In this document: in pieces, positions 8,376 through 16,743 of the stretch | Layout of the letters: each line of letters starts with the position of its first letter | How positions within the stretch are numbered: position 1 is the stretch's first letter | Assembly: GCA_900696515.1 (NCBI GenBank) | Contig: CAADGK010000133.1 | Coordinates: 62,001 to 126,000 of the forward strand | Origin: an uncultured Nitrosospira sp. | GTDB taxonomy: Bacteria > Nitrospirota > Nitrospiria > Nitrospirales > Nitrospiraceae | DNA length: 64,000 nucleotides | Direction of reading: 5' to 3' | Position numbers and translations under genes: made by a program | Notes under the pieces: generated by a model | What the model was told of the DNA's origin: nothing | What the model saw: only the letters and a program-made list of their open reading frames with translations | The model's database searches: none

Positions 8376-9215
8376 TCAACCAGCGGCTTGTTGCCGGACG
8401 GCTTTGGCAAGATTGTCGGGTGTCCCGATATCCAAATATTCGTCGTGGGGAAACTTCACGCTCTGGATTCGGACGCCCACCTTCAGAGCCTCCTGGAAGA
8501 CCACGCCCACGGCCAAATCGCCCCCGGGATCGTTGGCTGTATGTGCCAACTGCCCCATCGTGCGTTTTGTTTCATCCGCACGCAGAAACCGATGGAGGAA
8601 CTCGGAAAAGACCGGCGTCCACACGGCAAAACACCAGCCGAACGTGAGCATCGTCGACGCAGGTTTCATGACAATCGCACGAACCCATCCTGCGTCGTCA
8701 GAATCCACCATGTCCCAGATCCGCGGATCTTCAATACGATGCAGACCAAGCACGACGTCCGCACCGGTTCGTTCTTGCTGGTCGATCAGATGCCGATAGG
8801 CATCCGGCGGGCCGAATAAAATATCGGGAAAGCCGAAAGCAATCCGATACTGAGCGACAAAGGAATAGGCCCGATCGAGCGTGTCAGGAGGCCCCAGCGA
8901 ACCGGGAATCACGAGATAGGCAAGCGACATCCCGACGCCCACTCCCTCCTGAAAATAGTTCGGGATGTCCCATTTCCCTTCACGAATCACGATGAACGTC
9001 TTGGCCACTCCCGCCGTTTTGAATTTTTCCAGCAGATACTGCGCTGCTACTTTTGGCCGTGGCATCCCGGTCTTCGGATCGTTCGTGAAGCCGACGGGAA
9101 ACAACTCTTTACTACAAGGGAACGGTTGGAGGCGCTTGGCCTGTCCCGCCGCAGGAATGAGGCCGACGACTTCCGGCCAGGAACGAGCGCGTGGATCGGC
9201 AAGAGGTTCCGTCAT
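8376..9215 (-). CDS. Sugar-phosphate nucleotidyltransferase family protein
   Basis: A glucose-1-phosphate thymidylyl/uridylyltransferase-like enzyme of 279 residues. The activation motif GLIPAAGQAKRLQPFPCSKE near residue 20 is clear, and FPHDEYLDIGTPDNLAKAV at the C-terminus is typical of the fold. The normal GGxGTR signature is altered to GQAKRL. The ATG after position 9215 is chosen because the longer GTG start adds non-conserved residues; no clear ribosome binding site is visible. Nucleotide and sugar specificity cannot be read from the sequence. It converges on the IPT/TIG gene. Confidence 0.82.
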   Translation of the reverse strand: MTEPLADPRARSWPEVVGLIPAAGQAKRLQPFPCSKELFPVGFTNDPKTGMPRPKVAAQYLLEKFKTAGVAKTFIVIREGKWDIPNYFQEGVGVGMSLAYLVIPGSLGPPDTLDRAYSFVAQYRIAFGFPDILFGPPDAYRHLIDQQERTGADVVLGLHRIEDPRIWDMVDSDDAGWVRAIVMKPASTMLTFGWCFAVWTPVFSEFLHRFLRADETKRTMGQLAHTANDPGGDLAVGVVFQEALKVGVRIQSVKFPHDEYLDIGTPDNLAKAVRQQAAG

Positions 9216-9459
9216 AAGAATATTATTATCTCTGGATTCACACGATGAGTCCAGACAAGTCGATACGGTCCGCAGGGATTTCACTTTGCATGCACGGCAA
9301 CACTTTCCGACACAGCGGTAAGAGAATCCTATCCAGCTCAGACCAGATCATGCCTGTTTCCAGATATCTCGACAAGCGAAGGTAGAATCGTGTAGCTTAT
9401 TCACGATCTCATGTGCTGATGCTTTAATTACGCTCACCCATATAAAGAGAGTTCGCCTG

Positions 9460-9834
9460 ATGCCACAGTTCTGGTCTCACCTAGCACTATCCGCCGCATG
9501 TTTCGCTGTCGGCCTCTCTCTCTCCGTCCCGGCCTCTGCCACGCCACCGGTCAAAGAACGCCTTCCGTTGACGATGAGCGGAACCGGCTGTAGCGAGAAA
9601 GAAGCGGAGATCGGCAAGGTCTTGCAGGCCATTCCCGGCGTCATCAGCGTTGACTTCAACCGTATCCCAGACCATGTCCTTGTCGACATTACGCCCAGCA
9701 GTGTGAAGCCTGAGGATGTATTGCATCAAGTCAACGACGCCGCATCCTCCTGGCAGTGCAAGGTTGAGATCATCGAGGGATGTATCTCGGCCAAGATGCC
9801 GACAGCTTCAGTTGCCCCACACCAACATGAGTAG
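9460..9834 (+). CDS. Exported HMA-like (heavy-metal-associated fold) protein
   Basis: A 124-residue protein with a cleavable signal peptide (cleavage near ASATPP). The mature part has the HMA arrangement: a GTGCSEKE segment in place of the canonical metal-binding MxCxxC loop, then VLQAIPGVISVDFNRIPDHV, the usual strand-turn-strand. Only one cysteine remains in the loop, so metal binding is uncertain. It is histidine-tailed (HQHE). Isolated gene, convergent with the next one. Confidence 0.7.
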   Translation: MPQFWSHLALSAACFAVGLSLSVPASATPPVKERLPLTMSGTGCSEKEAEIGKVLQAIPGVISVDFNRIPDHVLVDITPSSVKPEDVLHQVNDAASSWQCKVEIIEGCISAKMPTASVAPHQHE

Positions 9835-9987
9835 TGACCAGCCTCCTGACAGGCTACGGACACATTCATCTTTTGACCTCCGCGCCTCTCAGCGGTATCG
9901 AGTGCTCGGAGAATGTTCGCTCGTGCCGCTACGTTCCGAACGCAGTGTGAGGCTTCTGATGCCGGTTTCCAAAATCTGGAACCACTC

Positions 9988-10977
9988 CTATGAGGACCAC
10001 GCTTGGTTCATAGTCGCCGTCGTTTGAAACTCCCGGATTATGCCCCACATTCGGAGAACGTCGATGGTCAGGGCGGCGCCATAGGAGGGACCGTAGTCCC
10101 GCTCGGAGAGATGTCCCATGCTGTCGTTCCAGGTTTCGAACCGCAGCGGCCCGGCTGAGGCTGCCAGCGACCATGCGAACTGCTTCTGGCTCTGACCCGT
10201 AGTATTGACGAAGATCCCGGAATCCCACATCAGCGCCAATTCAATTTCCCAGGTTGGAATCGTTTCCCCGGTGGCCGTTGTCCGATATTGACCAATGGCA
10301 ATCGCCGGCTGAACCAGCCCCGCCGTGCTTCTGATGGAGTGGAGCACTGCGCCGTTGCTCTGATAGCTGATCCGCCCCATCGCGGAGACCCGGACGTTGA
10401 TATCGCCCCATTTCTCCGACCGCCACACCGACGGAGTAATCTGCAGCCGACGGATACCGCCCCGCAGAAACCCTTGTTGATAAATGGTGCCGACGGAAAA
10501 TCCCCCGCCGGCAAACACCACTTTCCGATCAAAGAGGGAAACCCATCGCGTGATCGATCCATCGATCATGACATCGGTTTCCTTCCGAGGGTCCACCGTG
10601 GGCACCGACGGCAGTTGGCGCAACTGATGGACCACCTTATTTTGGAAGTACTGCGAAGGTTCATCACTCGTGGGACTGATCCCAGCCGTGAGATTGGTAC
10701 TCCAGTTTTTCCACAGCCAACTCGTCCCCGAATAGTCCCAATGTTTCGTCCAGCTGAGGGTAATGAGATTAAAGCCGAGCGTATTGCCGACTGTGGAATC
10801 ATACTTATTTCCTAAACCATCAATCGGGGTAAAGCGATTGAGCGTCAGCCCCGAGGTGACGGTTGTATATTGATCCGGAAATGCCGTACTCCCCCAATGC
10901 ACCGACGGAGCCGGCGACTCACCTCGTGCAGGACTCGGGACGAGCCAGACAAGCAGAGAGAAGAACAGCAGCGACAT
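9988..10977 (-). CDS. Outer-membrane beta-barrel protein, function unknown
   Basis: Signal peptide MSLLFFSLLVWLVPSPARG followed by about 310 residues of alternating aromatic and polar residues typical of a beta-barrel (for example TLSWTKHWDYSGTSWLWKNW). No enzyme motif is visible. The start at 10977 gives a compact signal peptide; an ATG at 11103 is preceded by GGAGGAAAG and would add 42 residues, so the true start is unresolved. It is a single gene between convergent and divergent neighbours. Confidence 0.7.
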   Translation of the reverse strand: MSLLFFSLLVWLVPSPARGESPAPSVHWGSTAFPDQYTTVTSGLTLNRFTPIDGLGNKYDSTVGNTLGFNLITLSWTKHWDYSGTSWLWKNWSTNLTAGISPTSDEPSQYFQNKVVHQLRQLPSVPTVDPRKETDVMIDGSITRWVSLFDRKVVFAGGGFSVGTIYQQGFLRGGIRRLQITPSVWRSEKWGDINVRVSAMGRISYQSNGAVLHSIRSTAGLVQPAIAIGQYRTTATGETIPTWEIELALMWDSGIFVNTTGQSQKQFAWSLAASAGPLRFETWNDSMGHLSERDYGPSYGAALTIDVLRMWGIIREFQTTATMNQAWSS

Positions 10978-11353
10978 CCCCCACGCAGGCGACCGCCGCC
11001 GGCTCCGTGTGAGCGGACAACTGTGGCAGCTCCGCGCATCACCGTCTCCTTTCACGCCGAATCCAACATCAACCGCAGCGGATGGGGGACAGACCATCAG
11101 CATCACCCTTTCCTCCATGAGCATTGATAGCGAGAACAGGATCACCAGGCACCACGCGGGTCATTCTACAAGATGCCGCCGTATGTCGCGATCACATTCT
11201 CACCCGGCGGCAGCGCTCAGACTTGATGGCAACATCCCGGAGAAGCGCTGTCCCGGCGCTTCTCCCTCGACAGGCCTCCTGATCCTATGCTAGCTTACGC
11301 GTTCACTTTCTGATGATCGTCTTTTACCCTGCAACCACTCGTCGATCGAGCGT
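10978..11353. other. Divergent intergenic region with a strong hairpin
   Basis: This space separates the divergent outer-membrane protein and pyruvate carboxylase A genes, and part of it may encode the N-terminal extension of the former. A 10-bp perfect hairpin is present (ggagaagcgc 11239-11248, gcgcttctcc 11256-11265, 7-base loop). No T-tract follows, so it is more likely regulatory or structural than a terminator. Confidence 0.45.
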
Positions 11354-12772
11354 ATGTTTAAGAAAATTTTAGTCGCCAATCGCGGCGAAATCGCCATGCG
11401 GATCATCCGCGCCTGCCGCGAATTGAACATCGCCACCGCCGCCATTTACTCTGAAGCCGATTCGACCGGCATCTACGTGAAGAAAGCCGACGAGTCCTAC
11501 CTGGTAGGACCGGGGCCGGTGAAGGGGTTCCTCGACAGCAAGCAGATTGTGGACCTCGCCGTGCGGATCGGTGCGGACGGGATCCATCCGGGCTATGGAT
11601 TTCTCGCGGAAAATGCCGAGTTCGCCGAACTCTGCCAGGCTTCCAACATTACCTTCATCGGCCCGTCCACTCATGCCATCACCCTGATGGGCAGCAAGGT
11701 CAAGGCCCGCGAACTTGCCGAATCGGCCGGTGTGCCGATCGTGCCCGGTACGGACGGGGCCATCACCAACGTCAAAGAAGCTCTCGCCTTCGCCCATAAA
11801 GCCGGCTACCCGGTGATGATCAAGGCAAGCGCCGGCGGGGGTGGTCGCGGACTGCGCGTGGTCCGGTCGGATGAGGAACTGCGGGACAATATGGAAGTCG
11901 CTGCACGCGAGGCTCAAGCATCTTTTGGCGACGGCAGCGTGTTCATCGAGAAATACATCGAACGACCGCATCACATTGAGTTCCAAATATTGGGCGACCG
12001 GCACGGCAACATCATTCATCTCGGAGAACGGGACTGCTCGATCCAGCGACGCCACCAGAAATTGATCGAGATCGCGCCATCATTGATCCTGACGCAGGAG
12101 CTCCGGGAAGAGATGGGCAACGCCGCCATTGCCATCGCGCGCGCCGTGAACTATGACAATGCGGGAACCGTGGAATTCCTCCTTGATCAAGCCGGCAAGT
12201 TCTACTTTATCGAGATGAATCCACGGCTCCAAGTCGAGCACACCGTCACCGAGCAGATCACGGCAATCGACATCGTGCGGAATCAAATCAAGATCGCGGC
12301 CGGTCTCCCACTCAGCATCCAGCAGAAGGATGTGATCTTGCAAGGCCATGCCATTCAATGTCGGATCAATGCGGAAGACCCCAAAAACAATTTCCTGCCT
12401 TGTACAGGAACCGTAACGGCGTATTTGTCTCCCGGCGGGATCGGCGTACGCATCGACGGAGCAGTCTATAAGGATTACACCGTCCCGCCCTACTATGACG
12501 CCCTGCTCGCCAAACTGACGGTCCGAGGCCGGACATGGGAGGAAACCGTCAGCCGCATGCGGCGTTCACTTGAAGAATATGTCATTCGAGGGCTCAAGAC
12601 GACGATCCCGTTTATGGAAGCCATCATGCAGGAACCGGACTTTATCGCGGGACGCTTCGACACGTCCTACCTCGATACGCACCAGGAATTGTATGCGTAC
12701 CCTGAGTTTGAGCCGCCGGAAGATCTGGTGCTGGCGCTGTCTGCGGCGATCGCCGCCTACGAAGGACTCTAA
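11354..12772 (+). CDS. pycA: Pyruvate carboxylase subunit A (biotin carboxylase)
   Basis: ATP-dependent carboxylation of the biotin carrier. The 472 residues begin MFKKILVANRGEIAMRIIRA, with the glycine-rich ATP loop KASAGGGGRGLRVV near 155-170, ERDCSIQRRHQKLIEIAPS near 215-235 and NPRLQVEHTVTE near 290. This fold also serves acetyl-CoA carboxylase (accC); the subunit B gene 244 bp downstream points to a two-subunit pyruvate carboxylase forming oxaloacetate. The TAA stop lies inside the left end of a palindromic repeat element. Confidence 0.9.
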   Translation: MFKKILVANRGEIAMRIIRACRELNIATAAIYSEADSTGIYVKKADESYLVGPGPVKGFLDSKQIVDLAVRIGADGIHPGYGFLAENAEFAELCQASNITFIGPSTHAITLMGSKVKARELAESAGVPIVPGTDGAITNVKEALAFAHKAGYPVMIKASAGGGGRGLRVVRSDEELRDNMEVAAREAQASFGDGSVFIEKYIERPHHIEFQILGDRHGNIIHLGERDCSIQRRHQKLIEIAPSLILTQELREEMGNAAIAIARAVNYDNAGTVEFLLDQAGKFYFIEMNPRLQVEHTVTEQITAIDIVRNQIKIAAGLPLSIQQKDVILQGHAIQCRINAEDPKNNFLPCTGTVTAYLSPGGIGVRIDGAVYKDYTVPPYYDALLAKLTVRGRTWEETVSRMRRSLEEYVIRGLKTTIPFMEAIMQEPDFIAGRFDTSYLDTHQELYAYPEFEPPEDLVLALSAAIAAYEGL

Positions 12773-12895
12773 CAGGATGCTGAAAAAGACTCCCAGCGTC
12801 GTTCTCGCATCGCTCAGAAGCTCAACGTACCGAAGTGTACGCCTCGCCTCTTCGCTTGCTGCGGCCTTGCTGGACAGCCTTTTTGAGCATCCTGA
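12769..12895. repeat. Palindromic repeat element, copy 1
   Basis: Begins CTAACAGGATGCTGAAAAAG and ends with CTTTTTGAGCATCCTG, inverted termini with one mismatch. The interior shares long blocks with copy 2 (35045-35208), such as TTCAACGTACCGAAG-like and TTGCTGCGGCCTTGCTGGAC segments. The TAA at its left edge is the stop codon of the biotin carboxylase gene. It carries no coding region and resembles a small non-autonomous element or REP-like sequence. Confidence 0.8.
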
Positions 12896-13016
12896 TATGA
12901 TTCTCGCGTTAGACTCACACAAACATTTCCAGGCATATTGTCGACATCACCCGATTATTTCCGCAGCCTACTATGTCGGGCAAACCCACTGACTCTGAAG
13001 AAACGCACTAACCATC

Positions 13017-14972
13017 ATGGCAAAACGACGAGCATCAACAAAGAAGCCACAAAAAAAGACCAGGCCATCGGCCCCGACGATCAAGACTTCCAGATCGGTC
13101 GCCTCGCATCCCAATGAGTTCACCATTACGCCGGCCGTCGGCAAACCGGTCTTGATCACCGATGTCGCCCTGAGGGATGGGCACCAATCCTTGCTGGCCA
13201 CGCGGATGCGAACCGAGGATATGCTGCCGATCGCACAAAAACTGGACGCGGTCGGCTATTGGTCCCTGGAAGTATGGGGCGGTGCCACCTTCGATACCTG
13301 TCTCCGTTTCTTGAAAGAAGACCCCTGGGAACGGCTCCGCGCGTTACGGGTGGCTATGCCCAATACCAAGCTCCAAATGTTGTTGCGAGGGCAAAATCTC
13401 GTCGGCTATCGCCACTACGCCGATGATGTGGTGGAACGGTTCATCGAGCGCTCAGCGACGAACGGCATCGATGTCTTCCGTATCTTCGACGCGCTCAATG
13501 ACGTGCGGAATCTCGATCGGGCCGTGAGCGAAGTGAAAGCCTGCGGCAAACATGCCGAAGCCACCATCTGCTACACGGTGAGTCCCGTCCATAGTATCGA
13601 CCGGTTCGTGGATTTGGCGAAAAAACTTGAGGATCTTGGAACGGACACCATTTGCATCAAAGATATGGCCGGACTGCTGGCGCCGCTCGATGCCTATCAC
13701 CTGGTGCGCCGACTGAAAGCCGCCGTCAAGGTTCCGCTTCACCTCCATTCGCATTATACGTCAGGAATGGCTTCCATGGCTTCGCTGATGGCCATTCTTG
13801 GAGGCCTCGACATGCTCGATACCTCCATCTCCCCGTTGGCAGGCGGCACATCTCATCCGGCGACGGAAACGTTGGTGGCCTCACTCCAAAACACCCCGTA
13901 CGACACAGGGCTGGATCTCACGAGTTTTCAACCGATCACCGAACATTTCCGAACGGTTCGCCGCAAATACCGCCAGTTCGAGAGCGACTTTACCGGAGTC
14001 GACGCGGAAATTCTCACGTCGCAAATTCCCGGCGGCATGCTGTCGAACCTCGCCGCTCAATTGACCGAGCAAAACGCCCTCGACCGGATGAAAGAAGTGC
14101 TCGACGAGGTTCCGCGCGTGCGAAAAGAAATGGGCTATCCTCCGTTGGTCACCCCGACCAGCCAAATCGTCGGCACGCAGGCAACTCTTAATGTGCTGAC
14201 CGGAGAACGGTACAAGGTCATCACCACCGAGACAAAAAATTATTTCCTTGGACTCTACGGCCGTGCACCCGGGCAGGTGGATCTCGATGTGATGGCGCGC
14301 GCGACCGGCGATGAAACCCCGATCAAGACCAGGCCGGCTGATCGACTGGAGCCGGAACTGGATGAAGCCAGGAAAGAACTGCCGGCCTCGGCTCAAAGCG
14401 TCGAGGACCAGTTGTCGTTCGTGCTGTTCCCTGCCATCGCATCCGATTTTTTTGAGGCCCGCGAGAAGGGTGACTTGACCCCGGAGCCGCTGGACGTCGG
14501 TTCAGCCAAGGGCCCGTCGACGGCGCATGAGTTACATTTGGCGCCGGTCGAATTCAATGTCACAGTCCATGGTGAGACCTACCATGTGAAGGTCTCGGGT
14601 TCAGGCCGCAAGGTCGATGGCCGCAAACCCTACTACATCCGTGTCAACGATAAGCTGGAAGAAGTCTCGCTCGAACCGATCCAGGAAGTGCTCGCCGGTG
14701 TTCCGGAATCTCCGGAGATCGGGACGGGAGGAAAACCCAAGCGTCCCAGACCTGCCAAACCCGGCGATGTGGCTCCCCCGATGCCCGGTCGCGTGGTGAA
14801 GGTCCTGGTTGCTGTCAATGATTGTGTGAAGGCCGGCGACCCGCTGTTGATCATCGAAGCGATGAAAATGGAAAGCCGGGTACCGGCGCCGATCGATGGC
14901 CGGGTTGCCGCAATCTTGACCGCAGAGGGCGAGAATGTGAAGACGGATGAAACGGTCATTCAGCTGGAGTGA
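13017..14972 (+). CDS. pycB: Pyruvate carboxylase subunit B (carboxyltransferase plus biotin carrier)
   Basis: Transfers the carboxyl group from biotin to pyruvate, giving oxaloacetate. The 651 residues start with a lysine-rich tail, then the carboxyltransferase domain (ITDVALRDGHQSLLATRMRT near 45, EVWGGATFDTCLRFLKEDPW near 80), a conserved post-catalytic domain, and a biotinyl domain at the C-terminus with the biotinylation motif EAMKMES. It resembles oxaloacetate decarboxylase alpha, but no membrane beta or gamma subunit genes are nearby and a biotin carboxylase gene precedes it, favouring the anaplerotic role. The alpha/beta hydrolase gene overlaps its last 26 bases. Confidence 0.9.
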   Translation: MAKRRASTKKPQKKTRPSAPTIKTSRSVASHPNEFTITPAVGKPVLITDVALRDGHQSLLATRMRTEDMLPIAQKLDAVGYWSLEVWGGATFDTCLRFLKEDPWERLRALRVAMPNTKLQMLLRGQNLVGYRHYADDVVERFIERSATNGIDVFRIFDALNDVRNLDRAVSEVKACGKHAEATICYTVSPVHSIDRFVDLAKKLEDLGTDTICIKDMAGLLAPLDAYHLVRRLKAAVKVPLHLHSHYTSGMASMASLMAILGGLDMLDTSISPLAGGTSHPATETLVASLQNTPYDTGLDLTSFQPITEHFRTVRRKYRQFESDFTGVDAEILTSQIPGGMLSNLAAQLTEQNALDRMKEVLDEVPRVRKEMGYPPLVTPTSQIVGTQATLNVLTGERYKVITTETKNYFLGLYGRAPGQVDLDVMARATGDETPIKTRPADRLEPELDEARKELPASAQSVEDQLSFVLFPAIASDFFEAREKGDLTPEPLDVGSAKGPSTAHELHLAPVEFNVTVHGETYHVKVSGSGRKVDGRKPYYIRVNDKLEEVSLEPIQEVLAGVPESPEIGTGGKPKRPRPAKPGDVAPPMPGRVVKVLVAVNDCVKAGDPLLIIEAMKMESRVPAPIDGRVAAILTAEGENVKTDETVIQLE

Positions 14973-15957
14973 CTCCATCACCAGTTCAATCCTCGGCCCA
15001 TCCAGACGCTGTCGGCCGGCACTGCTCATCCTCGGCTTCGTCTCGTCCCTCATGAGCGCATGCACCACTCCGCCGCAAATTCCACCCTACTTTGAAACGC
15101 TAGAACGCTCCCCAAGCAAGCGCATCCCGATCAGCACGGTGCTCGTCCGTGATCAACGGATCGCCTATCTTGATGTCGGCACAGGACCACCCGTCATTCT
15201 GATCCACGGCTTTGGCGGATCCATGTGGCAATGGGAACATCAGCAGCATGACTTGTCGCAACATTTCCGTATTTTGACGCTCGATCTCCCTGGTTCCGGC
15301 TTATCCGACAAGCCGGACATCGACTACCTGCCGGATCAGATGTTGGACTTCTGTGTTGGATTTATGGATGCCCTTCACATCGAAAAAGCCACGTTGGTGG
15401 GCAATTCGATGGGAGCCGGTTTGGCGATCGGCATGGCGCTGACCCATCCAAGCCGTGTCGACAAACTCGTGCTCATCAGTGGGTTGCCCTCTTACGTAAA
15501 GGAAAAACTCACCAGCCGGTCGTTCAAACAGGCCCTGGAATCCCGTGCTCCTTCCTGGCTGGTTTCCTTCGGCAACTGGTTCTTCGGTGGGCTGATCACC
15601 GCGCCCGTCCTGAAGGAAATCATCAACGACCACCGGCTCCTGACCCCGGCCGTTCTTGAACGGTCCAATCAGAATCGCCGGCGCCCCGGCATTATCAAAC
15701 CCCTCATGGCCGTGCGAAACGCGCTCCCACCATGGGAATCCGAGTTCGCCCCACGTCTGAGCAGCATCACGCACCCGACGATGATCATCTGGGGAGAATA
15801 CGACCGAGTGTTTCCCCTCGCCGTCGGTGAAGAACTGCACCAGAGGATTCAGGGCTCAACCTTCGTCAAAGTCCCCAATGTCGGACATCTGCCGCAATGG
15901 GAACAGCCGGAGCTGGTGAACCGATCGCTGATCGCGTATATTCACACATCACCCTGA
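14947..15957 (+). CDS. Lipoprotein alpha/beta hydrolase
   Basis: A 336-residue alpha/beta hydrolase with a basic, hydrophobic N-terminus ending in a lipobox-like LMSAC, suggesting membrane anchoring. The catalytic triad is readable: nucleophile serine in GNSMGAG, aspartate in WGEYD and histidine in VGHLPQWEQPE; the oxyanion segment is LIHGFGGSMWQWEHQ. The ATG overlaps the preceding gene by 26 bases, and no later start keeps the signal. The substrate is unknown; family members include esterases and C-C bond hydrolases. Probably co-transcribed with pycB. Confidence 0.85.
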   Translation: MKRSFSWSDSITSSILGPSRRCRPALLILGFVSSLMSACTTPPQIPPYFETLERSPSKRIPISTVLVRDQRIAYLDVGTGPPVILIHGFGGSMWQWEHQQHDLSQHFRILTLDLPGSGLSDKPDIDYLPDQMLDFCVGFMDALHIEKATLVGNSMGAGLAIGMALTHPSRVDKLVLISGLPSYVKEKLTSRSFKQALESRAPSWLVSFGNWFFGGLITAPVLKEIINDHRLLTPAVLERSNQNRRRPGIIKPLMAVRNALPPWESEFAPRLSSITHPTMIIWGEYDRVFPLAVGEELHQRIQGSTFVKVPNVGHLPQWEQPELVNRSLIAYIHTSP

Positions 15958-16010
15958 ACCCAACACGTGAATGGGATCTCCCCACTCACGGCATCAGAAA
16001 GGAGTTCACC

Positions 16011-16667
16011 ATGCGAACGGGATCTTGGGCTGTCATGGTTGCGGCAATCGGCTTTTCTGCTGGTCTCGTCGGTTGTCAAACGACCGGGAGCAACCCCTTC
16101 ACATACAAAAACATGCCCGTGTCCAACGGCACCGCCGTCGCCGGGGAGGGCAACAAGGTCCTTTTTCAGGGCAACCCGCTGACACTTGCCGGGAGCGGGA
16201 TAAAAATCGGCGACCCGCTCCGTGATGTGAAGGTGGCACAGAATGACTTGTCCCTTGTGAACATTGCAGAGACCAAGGGCTCGGGTAAAGTCCGTATCAT
16301 CAGTGTGGTGCCGTCGCTCGATACCCCGGTCTGCGAACAACAGACCCACATTCTGAGCGAGCGGAATAAAGGCCTTGATAAGATGGTGGAACTGATCACC
16401 GTCAGCATCGATACGCCCTTCGCTCAAAAGCGATTCGCCGGGGAAGCCAAGATCGCCAACGTGACCTTCCTCTCCGACTATCGCGGCGCTGAATTCGGGA
16501 AAACCCATGGCCTCTTCTTGGAAGGACCATCCCTCTTGACCAGAGCCGTCATGGTCATCGACAAGACCAATACCGTTCGCTACCTCCAAATCACTCCTGA
16601 ACTCACCCAACTACCGGATATGGAAGAAGCCTTCCAGTTCGCCCGTCGCTTGGTCACGGAGAGCTGA
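16011..16667 (+). CDS. tpx: Lipid-anchored thiol peroxidase lacking the resolving cysteine
   Basis: Tpx-family peroxiredoxin that reduces hydroperoxides. A lipobox (AGLVGC, Cys22) after a hydrophobic N-terminus indicates a lipoprotein, unusual for Tpx, which is normally periplasmic or cytosolic without an anchor. The peroxidatic cysteine is present in PSLDTPVCEQQ (Cys108). The position equivalent to the E. coli resolving cysteine (RFCG) reads RFAG (Ala143), and the mature protein has no other cysteine. AAGGAG precedes the ATG. Family assignment is firm; the one-cysteine mechanism is inferred. Confidence 0.9.
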   Translation: MRTGSWAVMVAAIGFSAGLVGCQTTGSNPFTYKNMPVSNGTAVAGEGNKVLFQGNPLTLAGSGIKIGDPLRDVKVAQNDLSLVNIAETKGSGKVRIISVVPSLDTPVCEQQTHILSERNKGLDKMVELITVSIDTPFAQKRFAGEAKIANVTFLSDYRGAEFGKTHGLFLEGPSLLTRAVMVIDKTNTVRYLQITPELTQLPDMEEAFQFARRLVTES

Positions 16668-16740
16668 GAGAAAGACAGGTTGAGGTTCGAGGGGCACATA
16701 TTTCCGCTCTCCTCGACCTCAGCCTCAGTCTCTCCTAACA
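16663..16740. repeat. Imperfect palindrome of TTGAGGT words
   Basis: Between tpx and sthA, the left arm (about 16668-16692, containing gacaggttgaggttcgagg) pairs with the right arm (about 16708-16733, cctcgacctcagcctcagtc). The arms are made of a repeated 6-7-bp word. A second member of the family lies at 33030-33100. Confidence 0.55.
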
Positions 16741-16743
16741 TCC

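Noticed and set aside
9828-10027. Possible small plus-strand gene of 66 codons overlapping the HMA-like gene end
   Set aside because: A few residues recall a PilZ start, but the core motif is absent, no ribosome binding site is seen, and it overlaps the convergent outer-membrane protein gene.
13017-14972. Oxaloacetate decarboxylase alpha subunit of a sodium pump
   Set aside because: No beta or gamma membrane subunit genes are present, and a biotin carboxylase gene precedes it, so pyruvate carboxylase subunit B fits better.
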